A stretch of DNA of 64,000 nt, from contig JALJCO010003974.1 in NCBI GenBank assembly GCA_023101725.1, forward strand, positions 45,354-109,353, in the 5' to 3' direction. The notes under the pieces were generated by a model. It searched no databases. It was given only the letters and a program-made list of their open reading frames with translations, and was not told the origin of the DNA. The position numbers and the translations under genes are program-made. Numbering within the stretch: the first letter of the stretch is position 1; every line of letters begins with the position of its first letter. The stretch is from Atherinomorus stipes (taxonomy: Eukaryota > Chordata > Actinopteri > Atheriniformes > Atherinidae). Shown one piece after another: positions 47,668 to 58,458 of the stretch.

Positions 47668-49200
47668 GAAGATATTTTGAGATGACTATAAGGGCTGTCG
47701 AGATGACCCCCAGTTTACAGAAACTGGACACAGAGGGAGTTTTACAAAGGAAAAAAATAGAAAAAAAAATCATGACCTAGCCAAACATGACACATGACTT
47801 AAGGCTGGTAAATAAATTGCAATAAGTGAGTAAAAGTAGAATAGTGTTATGATGAAAAAGGAGTAATCGGATTGTTTGTTATTTCTATTTCACTGTCTGT
47901 TTCAGTCCGGCACCATAGAAACAGCTTTTGATAGCACATGTAGTGTAAGGAGAATGTAGATGGGCATATGAAGGTAGCAGGGACAGAGAGGTTTGACTTA
48001 AATTGGAAAAGCAGTCATTCTGATGTGATGGCAAATCATGTTGAATGTAAAAAATGTGAAGCTAAGATGGAGGCAGGCGGAGAGAATGGAGAGGAAAAGA
48101 GAAAAACCATATGTGCATGTGCAGGAAACGGCAGTGAAACGCTGTTTTTCCCCCAAATGGAAAAGACGTCTCGCTTAAGCCGGATAAAACTAAAAAGTTA
48201 CCGTGTCACAAAGTTCTCATATAAAAAGCCCTTTGCACAATTAGCTAGCGTTGTATGGATGGTGAGAGGGTTGGACGAGATGCATTCTGAATAAGGTTAG
48301 CGCTGCTGGCGTAGGTCTTAATGGGGTTAGCGATTGCAGCTTGTGGTTTGGTAATCATGACATTTGTTCTCTGCTGAATGCTAACGTCGATGCTAACCCA
48401 GTTTCATCAATGCTAACGCTGTCTCCCAAATTGAATTAATTCACAGGAGGATGTCAACAATAACCCGAGAGCGTGCATGAGAGGGAACAGCTGAATCCGG
48501 AGCTTCTTTTCAGCCTGATACAAATGAAGTCTCGCCTCACTGCAGACTATGTTAATGTCTTACAATTTTCTCCCTTTCTGCAGAAAATCAGAGGCATATT
48601 CACTCAACATGGGCAAAAACTTTACCCTTTCATATGTATCAGATGTGATGCAGGGAAAGAGCAGGCAGATGCACAGAACAGGAGCGAGCATGTGGAGTAA
48701 AGTTACCGTTATGCTCTGGTTAGAAGGGTTTTATAATCACAAAAGCCTGTAGCCTGATTGAAATATTAGTGCGCCTGCATGTGCAGTGCACACTTCCACA
48801 TTCGTCCTTCTAGCGTGCACGTGGATGCCCAGATGGATTACTTCTATGTCTAAGACATCCAGCAGCCTCAGTCAGTTCTAATGAACCAATTACAGTAAAG
48901 TCTTTTGCTCCTCTTCAGATTGTGAGAATCACACTGTGGATTAGACTGCTTTACTTTTTTGCATCTAATTAGCTTCACCAAAATAATGGCTGAAGTCCAA
49001 AACAGCTGTTTAAAACCGCCATAGTATTAGAATAAGACCGAGAACCAAAGCCAGCTAATAACCTACTGCTGGAGACTTGGGTTGAAGCCAGTAACGTACA
49101 AGATGGACAGAAATGCTGAGTTCAGACAACGTGCTTTTCTACAGACGTTCCTGTATGAACCTAAGACTGGAAATGCATTAATATGGTTTTCATCTCTGTA
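47668..49200. other. Unique noncoding stretch
   Basis: No mobile element recognised. The segment 48840-48985 (ACCAATTACAGTAAAG, GCATCTAATTAGCTTC) looks like possible conserved regulatory DNA. Frames of up to 108 codons lack motifs. Confidence 0.35.
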
Positions 49201-49205
49201 CCAGT

Positions 49206-49530
49206 CTTAAACGTTTCAGATCATCAAACAAATTTAAATGTGAGACAAAGGTAACACAAGTAAACAGAAAATGCAGTTTTTAAATGAAGGTTTTTATTAG
49301 TAAGGGAGGAAAAGAAATCCAAACCTCCATGGCCCTGCGTGAAAAAGTGATTGCCCTTACTAATCCTCCCTTACTAATGAAAATTTTCATTTTAAAACTG
49401 CATTTTCTGTTCACTTGTCTTATTTTTGTCTCACATTTAAATTTGTTTGATGATCCGAAACATTTAAGTGTGACTAACATGCAAAAAAGTAAGAAATCAG
49501 GAAGGAGGCAAAAACTTTTTCACACAGCTG
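49206..49530. mobile_element. Foldback Tc1/mariner-like MITE, left end lost
   Basis: Two 104-bp inverted arms (49206-49309 and 49365-49468) share ATCAAACAAATTTAAATGTG and AACAGAAAATGCAG-type blocks. The right extension ends CTTTTTCACACAGCTG followed by TA (49531-49532), as in Tc1/mariner repeats with 'CAG..GTGTGAAAAAG' termini. The equivalent left extension is missing, so the copy is truncated. The loop contains CATGGCCCTGCGTGAAAAAG. Confidence 0.75.
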
Positions 49531-49532
49531 TA

Positions 49533-50208
49533 ACTGACTCGAGCCTCAACATTAGTTTTATCAGTCATGTTATCATGCCTGTGTGAGATGTGTCCATCAC
49601 AACTGGACTACCCAGAGGTTACTTCCTGTACTCGTAGCTTACCATTCTGTCGCAGGTAGGTGATGTCCTGATACCACTTTTTTGCCGACCAAGGACGAGT
49701 TCTTGCATTTGAGTACTTGTCGATACCGAGTACTTAATCGAAAAAAGTGGAAAGTGTTTCCTTTTTTTTCTTTCTTTTTTTGTTTGTTTTTTAAATAAAT
49801 AGAAGCATCTCTGCTGCTCAGGTGTGATGCCAGTATGTTGCTGCACTACTGCGACATTTACCACCTCAACAAATGACAGTCAGACTTCACAAGAGCAGAA
49901 ATAAAAGCTTACAAGATGGTACAAGCTTATAATCAGCCTGATGCAGCTGCGGTTTGCTGTATTTTATCAGAATTGTCATAATTTTACAAAGTCAAAATTA
50001 TACCAGCTCAACAAAAATATACTTGACAAGCATAGGAAGCAGAATTAGCAGGAAACTTCCCATCAACGAAATGAATCCTGAATAAAATGCCTGAAACTGT
50101 ACAGTATGTCGGGGTACCGCAGCTCCGGTGGGAGAGAGAAGGAAAAATGTCCACTCCGGCCGCCACCAGCGTTTTGAAAAGTATCCCAGGGGCATGATAT
50201 GGGTCAGA
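49533..50208. other. Noncoding stretch before nested block
   Basis: A pyrimidine-rich tract lies at 49758-49790. Nothing recognised otherwise. Confidence 0.35.
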
Positions 50209-50359
50209 TATACACTTTACTGCCAAAAGTATTTGCTCACCCATCCAAATGATGAAATCAGGTGTTCCATCACTTCCATGTCCACAGGTGTATAAATGAA
50301 GCAGCTCGGCATGCAGACTGTTTCTACAAGCGTGTGAAAGAATGTGTCGCTCTCAGGAA

Positions 50360-51764
50360 CAGAGCCGGTTTGGACCTTCAAGGGGCCCTAGGCAAAATTC
50401 TGGTAAGGGGCCCTCCTAACGGAACAGCAAAAACTTTCAATAGTTGCACATGACACCCAGTGCTTTAAACATAAAACATGCAGGCACATCTGTGGATGTG
50501 CCTGCATTGGATGATAAAGCTGGTGCATCTGTTCCTGTCCTAGATGAACCTGCTCTGTCTGTGCTGCTGCTTGTCGGAGAAAACTTAAGCACAGCACCTG
50601 TTATATGGATGCGGCTAATATGAATTCATCTCCATCAAATTGGCTGTGCTTGTTTTACTTTCATATACTTCAAATGTAGGCAAATTATTTATATTATCAT
50701 TTATCATACAAATCATTATATTAGCACCATTGTCAGAATATTTTATGAATTTCAATTCTTATATTCTTAGAAAATATCTGCATCTACAGTTGTCCTCAAA
50801 ATATTCATACCCGCCAATTAAAGAAGGAAAAAATTAAGTGAAATAAGTTAAAATTGACAAAAGTAATGATAAATAAAAATTCTATGAAAATTATGTTGAT
50901 TTTTAATTGTGGTTTGACAGAAATATTAAAAACAATCACACAAGAAATAAAACAAGTAAACAAGCATGATGGGGCTCCAAAGCTAAAATGTTGTTGAGCG
51001 ACACTTTGAGACAATCACTGTCATCAGGTGTTTCTGTAATGTTCAAAAGACTTCTACACCTGCTTACAGGTATTTTGGTCCACTGTTCATGAGAAAAGAT
51101 GCTCTGATGTGTCTGGAACAGTTTTGTTTGTTTATTTTAAATGATATTTTCAACCATAATTCAAAATCAATATTTTCCTTCACTTAATGATAATTTTATG
51201 ATTTTTAAAAAATTCATTATTAGTTTACTTAGTTTGTTGATATTTGAATTACTATTGTGAATATAGCCTTTTCTTTAATTGGAGGGTATAAATAATTTTG
51301 AGGACGACTGTATATTTGCCTGCTGGTAATCCAAGCTAACGAAGTCAAATCTTAGTCAGTATTTATCCTTTACTTTTTTATTGTTTTGTAAGCACAGTTG
51401 TAACTTCAACTGTTAGCAGCCAGCAAGATGCACAGGGAGACCGGAGACCCCCCCCCCCGCCCGCTAATTTAGGTCAAACTTGTACGAGTGCCTCCCATTC
51501 TCCCACTGAGAGCAGACAGTTACCTGACTGCTGTTCTTGCGGTTCATTCTCATGTTCTTTCCTTCTCCTTTTCTCATATCCTTTAACTCCGCTTCATCTC
51601 TCACTTCTCTCCAGCCCGATGTGCTGGAAATGCGGGACACATGCGCGACCGGGCAGTGACATCGTCACGTTGTTTTTTTTTTTTTTATCCCTTCACGGGG
51701 CCTTTATGAGTTTGCGGGGCCCTACGCAACGTGCGTAGTGTGCGTATTGGGTGAACCGGTACTG
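50360..51764. mobile_element. hAT-type element inside Tc1
   Basis: The left end CAGAGCCGGTTTGGACC and right end GGGTGAACCGGTACTG are imperfect inverted repeats with the usual CAG...CTG hAT tips. The identical 8-bp CTCAGGAA lies on both sides (50352-50359 and 51765-51772). GGGGCCCTAGGCAAAATTCT near the left and GGGGCCCTACGCAACG near the right are subterminal. No transposase frame; a Tc1/mariner MITE occupies 50787-51310. (C)8 at 51449-51456 and (T)13 near 51673. Confidence 0.88.
50787..51310. mobile_element. Tc1/mariner MITE inside the hAT element
   Basis: It starts CAGTTGTCCTCAAAATATTC and ends GAATATT-like AATTTTGAGGACGACTG, flanked by TA (50785-50786 and 51311-51312). The inverted ends span about 40 bp (ATTCATACCCGCCAATTAAAG against CTTTAATTGGAGGGTATAAA). 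The 524-bp interior is AT-rich; a degraded helix-turn-helix-like piece may lie at 50960-51110 but I cannot confirm a transposase. Confidence 0.88.
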
Positions 51765-51860
51765 CTCAGGAATCAGTGAATTCCAGCGTGGAACTGTGAT
51801 AGGATGCCACCTGTGCAACAATCCAGTGGTGAAATTTCCTCGCTCCAGTCAGAAATAGTT

Positions 51861-51906
51861 TTCTTATAATCCAGCTGACAGTCAACTGTCAGCTGGATTA
51901 TAAGAA
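51861..51906. repeat. 46-bp near-perfect palindrome in the Tc1 transposase gene
   Basis: TTCTTATAATCCAGCTGACAG plus T (51861-51882) is the exact reverse complement of 51885-51906, with two bases between. Only one arm (CAACTGTCAGCTGGATTATAAG) corresponds to the normal transposase sequence; the other is an inverted copy of it. Confidence 0.92.
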
Positions 51907-52003
51907 CATGGAAGTGTTTGGGAACGACAGCATCTCAGCCATGAAGTGGTCGTCCACGTAAACTGATGGAGCGGGTCAGTGATGCTGAAGCTCATAGTGA
52001 GAA

Positions 52004-52542
52004 TGTCTTGGACCACGTTTCCAATCAGTTAAACAGTCTCAAAAAACTCCAGGATGCAGTCGACTGGTTTCCATGAAGTTTACTGAGAATTTTGTGAAAC
52101 TGTAACACAGCACAAAAACACCTGAATTATTTTACAAATAAAACAGTGTATGAGTAGATAACAGAAATTAACCTGAGAAGCCACTCGGCTCTTTTGACCA
52201 ATGTAAGGCTAGTTACATAGCAAGCAGCAGCAAAAACATAAATCTACCTTTATCTTATCTGCACAGTTACCACCTCTACTGTCTGAACACGCATATAAGT
52301 CAGAAAACACTCAACAGGTTAACATTGCAAAATAAACATCACTTACAGACGTTGCTTTAGCAGGGAGAGGAAAGGAATAGCCAAAAATGAGGAGCTAACA
52401 GTCCCATGTGCTCACATGGCTGGAGCAGGTGGCCAAATGACAAAATCTCTTCCTGTTTCCCAGCATGCGCTGCTCCCAGGTGGTTGCAGACTAAACCAAT
52501 CGCACAGACTGAGCGAGCAGCATGATTACTCAGGGCACAACA
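52004..52542 (-). repeat. 3' LTR of BEL/Pao
   Basis: 539 bp; on the minus strand it runs TGTTGTGCCCTGAG ... CCAAGACA, the TG...CA form. Immediately upstream in element sense is AAGCGGGGAG (52543-52552), a plausible polypurine tract. The integrase-containing frame ends 17 bp inside this LTR. The TTATAT in sense orientation near 52295 could be a TATA-like box, unproven. Confidence 0.93.
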
Positions 52543-53563
52543 CTCCCCGCTTGGGGTCTTCAGAGACCCCACATTTCCGAACAGACTCAGTCTTTGGAGA
52601 GAGCAGAAGAATTACTTCTGTGACTGGACGTGAGAAAGTCCTTTTGTTCCCATCCTTAACGACTTCCACCTCCACTTTCCGGACTAATCCATCTTCTCCT
52701 GGAAAGGTTTTTGTGATGATGCCCATAGGCCATTGGTTTCTCTTTGCTTGATTGTCCTTCAAAAGGACGATGTCCTCTTCCTGAAGGCTTGTCCGTTTTC
52801 CCTGCCACTTATGCCGAAGCTGCAGCGTTTTGAGGTATTCATGCCTCCACCGGTTCCAGAACATGTCTGCTAGAGTTTGAACTTGTTTCCACTCCTCTCT
52901 GAAGAGATCTGCTTCCTCAAAGCCACCCGAAGGGAGAGGAGGTGCAGGACTTGTCTTAAGGGTCAAAAGCATTGCTGGAGTAAGGATGAGAGGAGATTCC
53001 GGGTCTGATGATACTGGGACAAGGGGCCTAGCATTCATGATGGCGGCTACCTCAGCCATAAGCGTGGTTAGGACCTCGTGTGTCAGGCGAGACTTCCTTT
53101 GTTCAAGCAGCATGCAATCCAAGATACGGCGGGCGATTCCAATCATTCGCTCCCATGCACCGCCCATATGAGATGCATGGGGTGGATTAAACACCCAGGT
53201 GCAGCTTTGTGTGTTCAGGTACTGCTCCAAACCCTTGAAACCTGGATTTGCCTTGTCCATCTGAAGTTCATGGGAGGCACCAATGAAATTGGTTCCGCAG
53301 TCAGAGCGTATTTGCTTTGCAGGGCCCCTGATAGCAAAGAACCTCCTCAGAGCATTGATGAAGCTGCTGGAGCTCATTGCCTCAATCACCTCAATATGAA
53401 CTGCCCTTGAACACATGCATGAGAACATCACGGCCCATCGCTTGGAGTTAGAGGCTCCTCCTCTCGTGCGGCGTGAGACGATGTCCCATGGACCAAAGAC
53501 GTCAACACCTACATAGGTGAAGGGAGGTGCCACTTGCAGCCGTTCTGCTGGCAAGGCTGCCAT
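52526..53563 (-). CDS. pol: BEL/Pao integrase core and C-terminal domain (pol 3' part)
   Basis: A 345-codon frame, the downstream part of the polyprotein rather than a separate gene; the ATG at 53563 is internal and probably not a true start. The integrase core (rve fold) inserts element cDNA into the nuclear genome. Its catalytic triad is visible: Asp21 in GVDVFGPW, Asp88 in RSDCGTNF and Glu138 in GGAWERM. A DUF5641-like C-terminal domain follows at about residues 230-325 (FWNRWRHEYLKTLQLRHKW ... PMGIITKTFPGEDG), typical of BEL/Pao. It is out of frame with the upstream 1623-codon frame by an apparent single-base lesion near 53635, within the integrase N-terminal zinc-binding region. The stop lies 17 bp inside the 3' LTR. 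Apart from that shift it looks intact. Confidence 0.9.
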   Translation of the reverse strand: MAALPAERLQVAPPFTYVGVDVFGPWDIVSRRTRGGASNSKRWAVMFSCMCSRAVHIEVIEAMSSSSFINALRRFFAIRGPAKQIRSDCGTNFIGASHELQMDKANPGFKGLEQYLNTQSCTWVFNPPHASHMGGAWERMIGIARRILDCMLLEQRKSRLTHEVLTTLMAEVAAIMNARPLVPVSSDPESPLILTPAMLLTLKTSPAPPLPSGGFEEADLFREEWKQVQTLADMFWNRWRHEYLKTLQLRHKWQGKRTSLQEEDIVLLKDNQAKRNQWPMGIITKTFPGEDGLVRKVEVEVVKDGNKRTFSRPVTEVILLLSPKTESVRKCGVSEDPKRGVLCPE

Positions 53564-53586
53564 TTGCTGATGTTCTGTCTTTCCCC

Positions 53587-56500
53587 TTAGCTTTCTGCAT
53601 ACGATACATTTGTAAAGCAGACTGCTAATACAGCGTTGCCACCTACCAGCCAGAATCCTGCAGCTCGAATGGCGCCCTCGGTCAGATGTCTTCCTTGGTG
53701 TTTCACTGCTTCATGATAGTGAGACACGAGCAGGGTAGCCAGATGATGTCGACCAGGTATGATGATGGGATGAGTCTCGTTTGCACTCAGCCCTGACTGT
53801 TTAATCCGGCCTCCCACTCTTAGAAGTTGATCTTGATCCATGGTGGGGTGCAGCTTCCACAGGCTGCTGGAAGATGGGATGTTGGAGCCTGAGTGTATGC
53901 ATCTCAACTCCTCTGCATAGCACTCGCTCTGGACACTCTTTATGATGCACACTTTAGCTCTCAGCAACTCCTCCTCTGTGGGACGACAGATGTGCCATCC
54001 CTGACATTCATTCCGGGCAGAGCAGACAAAGGAACGAGCTATGTGGATGAGGTGTGCTATGGCTGTGAGAAGATTTTTGAACTTGGAGAAACGTTCAAAA
54101 CGTTGTGGGTGTACCACATCGCTGGAAACCTGTGTAAGGCTTGTCATCACCTGGGGACGTAGTTCGGAGTCGTTGTCAGGATCAACAAGGTTGTGAGTTT
54201 CTTGTAGCTCAAATGGATGCAAAGAGGCATCCTGGAGAAATGCCGGTCCTTTGAGCCATGCTGTGCTGCTAAGCAGGGCTGGTGTCACGGTTCTTGACCC
54301 AATGTCAGCTGGGTTAAGGTGTGTTGGAACATACTTCCACTGACCAGGACAAGGTGATTGGCGGATTCGCTGGATTCTGTTGTGTACGTAGACATAAAAT
54401 CTCCGCGACTGGTTATGAATGTACCCCAATACAACCTTGCTGTCAGTGTAGTAGGTGATGCTGTCAAATGTAATGTCCAACTCTGTGAGTACAGTCTCTG
54501 CTATCTCGACGGCGAGTACAGCTGCACAGAGCTCTAGCCTGGGGATAGTTAGGCCGGACTGAGGAGCCAACTTTGCCTTACCAAAGACGAAGCCAATTTC
54601 AGCCTGATTTTGGTGACTTATCACTTTGATGTAGGCCACTGCTGCTATCGCTTTGACCGATGCATCTGCAAAGACACAGAGCTCTCTTCCTAGCGCGCCT
54701 GCAGTGGAGAGGGAAGTATAATGACGTGGTATCTGGAGCCCCTCTAAGTCTTGGAGTGACTGTTTCCATCTAGTCCACTCGACCTCCATGTTTTTGGGAA
54801 GAGGTGAGTCCCAGTCCTGTCCCTGCATGGTGAGTTCCCTGAGTATCAGCCGTCCATGAACTGTGATTGGTGCAAGGAAGCCTAGGGGATCATAGAGGCT
54901 ATTCACAGTCGAGAGTACCCCTCTGCGGGTGAACGGCTTCTGGTCATCTATGAACTGAAACATGAAGGTGTCTGTGCGCATGTTCCAGAACAATCCAAGG
55001 CTACGTTGGACAGGTAGGTCGTCAACGAAGAGATCTAAGCTGTTGACATCCTGGGAACGATCTTCAGATGGAAATGCCTCGATTACCGCAGGTCGGTTAG
55101 ATGCAATTTTGTGCAGCCTAAGATTAGAGGCTGCGAGCATCTTCTGCGCTCGCGTGAGGACGCTGATGGCTTCCTCTTCAGTGCTGAAGGACTTTAAGGC
55201 ATCATCAACATAGAACTCGCGGTCGATGAACCTTCTCGCGTCACTGCCGTAATCAGCCTCTGCTTCCTTAGCTGCCCGTCGCAACCCGTACACAGCAACT
55301 GCAGGTGAGGGACTGTTCCCAAAAAGATGAACTCGCATTCTGTAGTCCACAATGTCGGAAGTTGGGTCATTGTTCCTGTACCACAGGAAGCGGAGAAAAT
55401 TCCGATGGTCTTCCTTCACGACAAAGCAGTGGAACATGTGCTCGATGTCAGCAGTAATGGCCACCTTTTCCTTCCTGAACCTCATGAGGACGCCTATCAG
55501 GCCGTTGTTAAGGTCAGGGCCAGTGAGTAAAACATCATTCAGTGACACCCCTTCGTATGATGCACTGCTGTCGAAGACCACCCGAATCTTATCTGGCTTC
55601 CTGGGATGGTATACGCCAAACAGAGGCAGGTACCAGCATTCCTGTCCAGATGGCATTGGTTGGGCAACTTCTGCGTGTTCCTTCTTGAACATTTTCTCCA
55701 TAAACTCGAAAAAGTCAGCTTTCATCTGCGGCCGCTTTCCCAATGAGCGCTGGAGAGAGATGAGACGGTCAAAAGCTTGTTTCCTATTATTTGGTAGCCG
55801 CTGTCTCGGGGACCGAAAAGGTAATGGTGCAACCCAGCTTTTGGAACTGTCCTGGTGGCACTCAGCTTCCATTATCTTCAGAAACTCCAGATCCTCCATG
55901 GATGGAGCAAGTTTGTGGTCGTCAGGAGTACAAGCAAAGACCGTTTGCCCCAAACTGTCTCCATGAGGTGTCATTGAGTTGTACTTGGAGGTTGGTGCTA
56001 AATGATGCTGATGTTTAGGAGTTTTGCCAAATAACTCTGTAACTCTGATTTTGTTAGTGCATGGCTGGAAATGACTGGTGCGACCATTCTCTAGGATGGC
56101 TGTTTTGTAACTTCTCACCTTCAGTGGTCTGTGAGCACCTCCAAGGCATACGTCACCAACAACGACCCATCCGAGGTCGAGCCTTTGAGCGAACGGAGTG
56201 TCTCCTGGACCACTTATCTGCTCTCGAACCTTGTGCACCCTTAGGATGTCTCTGCCCAGCAGCAGGAGTATTTTGGCATCCGGATCTAGAGGTGGTATCT
56301 TATCTGCGATGCTTTTCAGGTGAGCATGATGCTGGGCTGCACCTGGTGTAGGAATCTCTGCACGAACATTAGGGATTTGGTTGCACTCAATTAGGGTAGG
56401 CAGAGGAATGCTCAGACTCTTATCTACTGGCTCCACAGTGTAACCACAAGCTCTCCTCCCCGCCGTCTCTGTATGTCCCGCACAGGTCTTGAGTGTGTAA

Positions 56501-58458
56501 GAGTAGGGGCAGCCAGCGATCTGAAAGATGTCAAAGAACTCTGATCGTGCGAGGGATCGATTACTCTGCTCATCCAATATGGCGTACATTCTCTTGGACT
56601 CCTCTCTGTGTCCATTTGGGAACACGCTTACAAGACAGATCTTCGCACATGCTCGAGCATTCAGACCTTCCCCACATACTTGCGTGCATGTTGACTTGAC
56701 CTCCTGGCTGTCTGCTTTGTCTTCCTCCCCGCCATCCTCTGAAGAGGGAGGTGACGTCTTAGACTTCCAGCTAGGTGGATTGGGATGAAGTGCTGATACA
56801 TGAGCAGTGCTCCCACACTCTGTGCATTTAACATCAACGGCGCAGTTCTTTGCAAGGTGTTCTGTGGAGGAGCAACAGCGGAAGCAGATGTAGTGTTCTT
56901 TTAAGAGCTGTTTGCGATCATCTATACTCTTTCCACGAAAGCCTCTGCATTTCCTCAGAGGATGAGGTTTATTGTGCAGTGGGCAATGCTTATTTGGGTC
57001 AACTCGTTCCCCCTTGGACTCCAACCTTGAAGCTCCTGAAACCTGTGTTTTTTGAACATACACTGATGTCTTTGTGGGCCTCTCCCACTTATTTTTTCTC
57101 TCTGGCAGAGCTTGTATGGAAAGGTTGAAGCTTGGGTCTGTGCGAGCTCTTGCCTCTGTACAAATGAAGTTCACTAGCACGGAGAAAGGTGGAAAACTGA
57201 CCAAATGTTCTTGTTTGTATCTGGTCCCGTGGTACAACCATTTTTCTTGTAGATTGTATGGCAGTTTCTCAATAATGGGCTTAATTCCTCTTGAGGTATC
57301 CAAATATGATAAACCTGCAAGGTAACCATCATCCTTGGCTGCTTGTAGCTCTGCTAGCAGATCTGCCAGGTCTCTGAGTCTCTGCGGTTCCTTTGTTGTG
57401 ACCTTTGGAAATTTTTCCAGTTTGTTGAACAGAGCCTGCTCAACGGCCTCTGGTGAGCCGTATGTTTCATCGAGACGTTCCCATGCCATGCACAGTCCTA
57501 TAGCCGGGTTCCTAATGTTGACTGATTTTATTCTTCTCACCTGCTCTGCTGATTCCTTTCCTAGATATTTGGTTAGGAGGTCCAGCTCTTCTGCAGCGGA
57601 AAGGTCTAGGTCAGCAATAGCATTTTGGAATGATGATTTCCAGGCCCAATAGTTCATTGGCTGGTCATCATATGTGGTGAGACCTGAAGTCACCAGGCGG
57701 TTGCGGGCAAGGTATTTAATGAGGTCTCCAGTGGTTGTAGAATGGTCGTGGCTGGCTCCGTATGCCATCCTATGATTTGGTGGGTGTGCAGAAGATGAGA
57801 AATCATGCCTCAAGTTCTCTTGTGGGAGAGTACCACCAAGCTGCGAATTTGGAGATGCATAGTGATGCAGTGGTGTTCTGCTCGTTCGAGAGCCCTGGGG
57901 AGCATGGTGTGGTGTAATAGCATCGGCAACTTCTACTGCTTGGGTTTGGTCTGCATTGAGTGGGTAGGGGTTTGAAGAAATAACTATGGTATGTTGATGA
58001 CGTGAGGAGTTAACTGCTGTTGGTTGCGTGTTGATAGTCTCTATCATGGCGGCTGAACCCTTGCTGTGCAGGCTGGCCTGTGCTGATACGTAGGCTGCAG
58101 TGCGCTGGTCTTTAATATCTCGAGGAACTGCACTTTTAGCTTCACTTCGTACTTCGAAGCCCATATCTTGTAAACCAGCCATGAGAGTATTTGCTTCTGC
58201 GATGGCAGCATCTTTCTCCTTTTCTTGTTTTAGTGCATCAAGATTAGCTTGAATACGTGCCTGCTCCACTTTAAGCTCAATTTCTTTTTTTGAATGTGCT
58301 GCTCTTGCTTGTGCTGCTTCAGCTTTCGCCTTTGCCCTTGCAATAGCGATGCTAATCTTTGAGCTTGATGATCTACCAGATGAGCGGCTGCTCCTGGAGT
58401 GCACAGACTCTGACTGATTATCTTCATTTCCTCTGTTAGAATTGCTGTGTTGTGACAT
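53587..58458 (-). CDS. gag-pol: BEL/Pao gag-pol polyprotein (gag, protease, RT, RNase H, start of integrase)
   Basis: A 1623-codon uninterrupted frame starting at the first ATG after the 5' leader. Residues 35-95 form an Ala/Lys/Glu-rich likely coiled coil. A DUF1759-like gag region spans about 245-440, followed by zinc knuckles at about 525-558 (CFRCCSSTEHLAKNC and CTECGSTAHVSALH). The aspartic protease (DUF1758-like) has YAILDEQSNRSL at 625-636 and LLLLGRDIL at 731-739. Reverse transcriptase covers about 900-1200, with catalytic Asp in ITADIEHMF (1004) and the YVDD box at 1083-1086. RNase H has FADAS (1263), LELCA (1308) and YYTDS (1336). The integrase zinc region begins near 1560 with paired His residues. 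The frame then shifts and stops, separating the integrase core. The protein copies element RNA into DNA in a cytoplasmic particle. One lesion only is visible, so this copy was recently active. Confidence 0.95.
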   Translation of the reverse strand: MSQHSNSNRGNEDNQSESVHSRSSRSSGRSSSSKISIAIARAKAKAEAAQARAAHSKKEIELKVEQARIQANLDALKQEKEKDAAIAEANTLMAGLQDMGFEVRSEAKSAVPRDIKDQRTAAYVSAQASLHSKGSAAMIETINTQPTAVNSSRHQHTIVISSNPYPLNADQTQAVEVADAITPHHAPQGSRTSRTPLHHYASPNSQLGGTLPQENLRHDFSSSAHPPNHRMAYGASHDHSTTTGDLIKYLARNRLVTSGLTTYDDQPMNYWAWKSSFQNAIADLDLSAAEELDLLTKYLGKESAEQVRRIKSVNIRNPAIGLCMAWERLDETYGSPEAVEQALFNKLEKFPKVTTKEPQRLRDLADLLAELQAAKDDGYLAGLSYLDTSRGIKPIIEKLPYNLQEKWLYHGTRYKQEHLVSFPPFSVLVNFICTEARARTDPSFNLSIQALPERKNKWERPTKTSVYVQKTQVSGASRLESKGERVDPNKHCPLHNKPHPLRKCRGFRGKSIDDRKQLLKEHYICFRCCSSTEHLAKNCAVDVKCTECGSTAHVSALHPNPPSWKSKTSPPSSEDGGEEDKADSQEVKSTCTQVCGEGLNARACAKICLVSVFPNGHREESKRMYAILDEQSNRSLARSEFFDIFQIAGCPYSYTLKTCAGHTETAGRRACGYTVEPVDKSLSIPLPTLIECNQIPNVRAEIPTPGAAQHHAHLKSIADKIPPLDPDAKILLLLGRDILRVHKVREQISGPGDTPFAQRLDLGWVVVGDVCLGGAHRPLKVRSYKTAILENGRTSHFQPCTNKIRVTELFGKTPKHQHHLAPTSKYNSMTPHGDSLGQTVFACTPDDHKLAPSMEDLEFLKIMEAECHQDSSKSWVAPLPFRSPRQRLPNNRKQAFDRLISLQRSLGKRPQMKADFFEFMEKMFKKEHAEVAQPMPSGQECWYLPLFGVYHPRKPDKIRVVFDSSASYEGVSLNDVLLTGPDLNNGLIGVLMRFRKEKVAITADIEHMFHCFVVKEDHRNFLRFLWYRNNDPTSDIVDYRMRVHLFGNSPSPAVAVYGLRRAAKEAEADYGSDARRFIDREFYVDDALKSFSTEEEAISVLTRAQKMLAASNLRLHKIASNRPAVIEAFPSEDRSQDVNSLDLFVDDLPVQRSLGLFWNMRTDTFMFQFIDDQKPFTRRGVLSTVNSLYDPLGFLAPITVHGRLILRELTMQGQDWDSPLPKNMEVEWTRWKQSLQDLEGLQIPRHYTSLSTAGALGRELCVFADASVKAIAAVAYIKVISHQNQAEIGFVFGKAKLAPQSGLTIPRLELCAAVLAVEIAETVLTELDITFDSITYYTDSKVVLGYIHNQSRRFYVYVHNRIQRIRQSPCPGQWKYVPTHLNPADIGSRTVTPALLSSTAWLKGPAFLQDASLHPFELQETHNLVDPDNDSELRPQVMTSLTQVSSDVVHPQRFERFSKFKNLLTAIAHLIHIARSFVCSARNECQGWHICRPTEEELLRAKVCIIKSVQSECYAEELRCIHSGSNIPSSSSLWKLHPTMDQDQLLRVGGRIKQSGLSANETHPIIIPGRHHLATLLVSHYHEAVKHQGRHLTEGAIRAAGFWLVGGNAVLAVCFTNVSYAES

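Noticed and set aside
52000..52003. A 5-bp target duplication for the BEL/Pao element
   Set aside because: GAGAA on the left and AGAAG on the right are not identical; only the 4-bp AGAA is shared.
54962..57652. Plus-strand frames of 60-204 codons within the BEL/Pao element
   Set aside because: All are shadows antisense to the gag-pol frame and have no motifs of their own.
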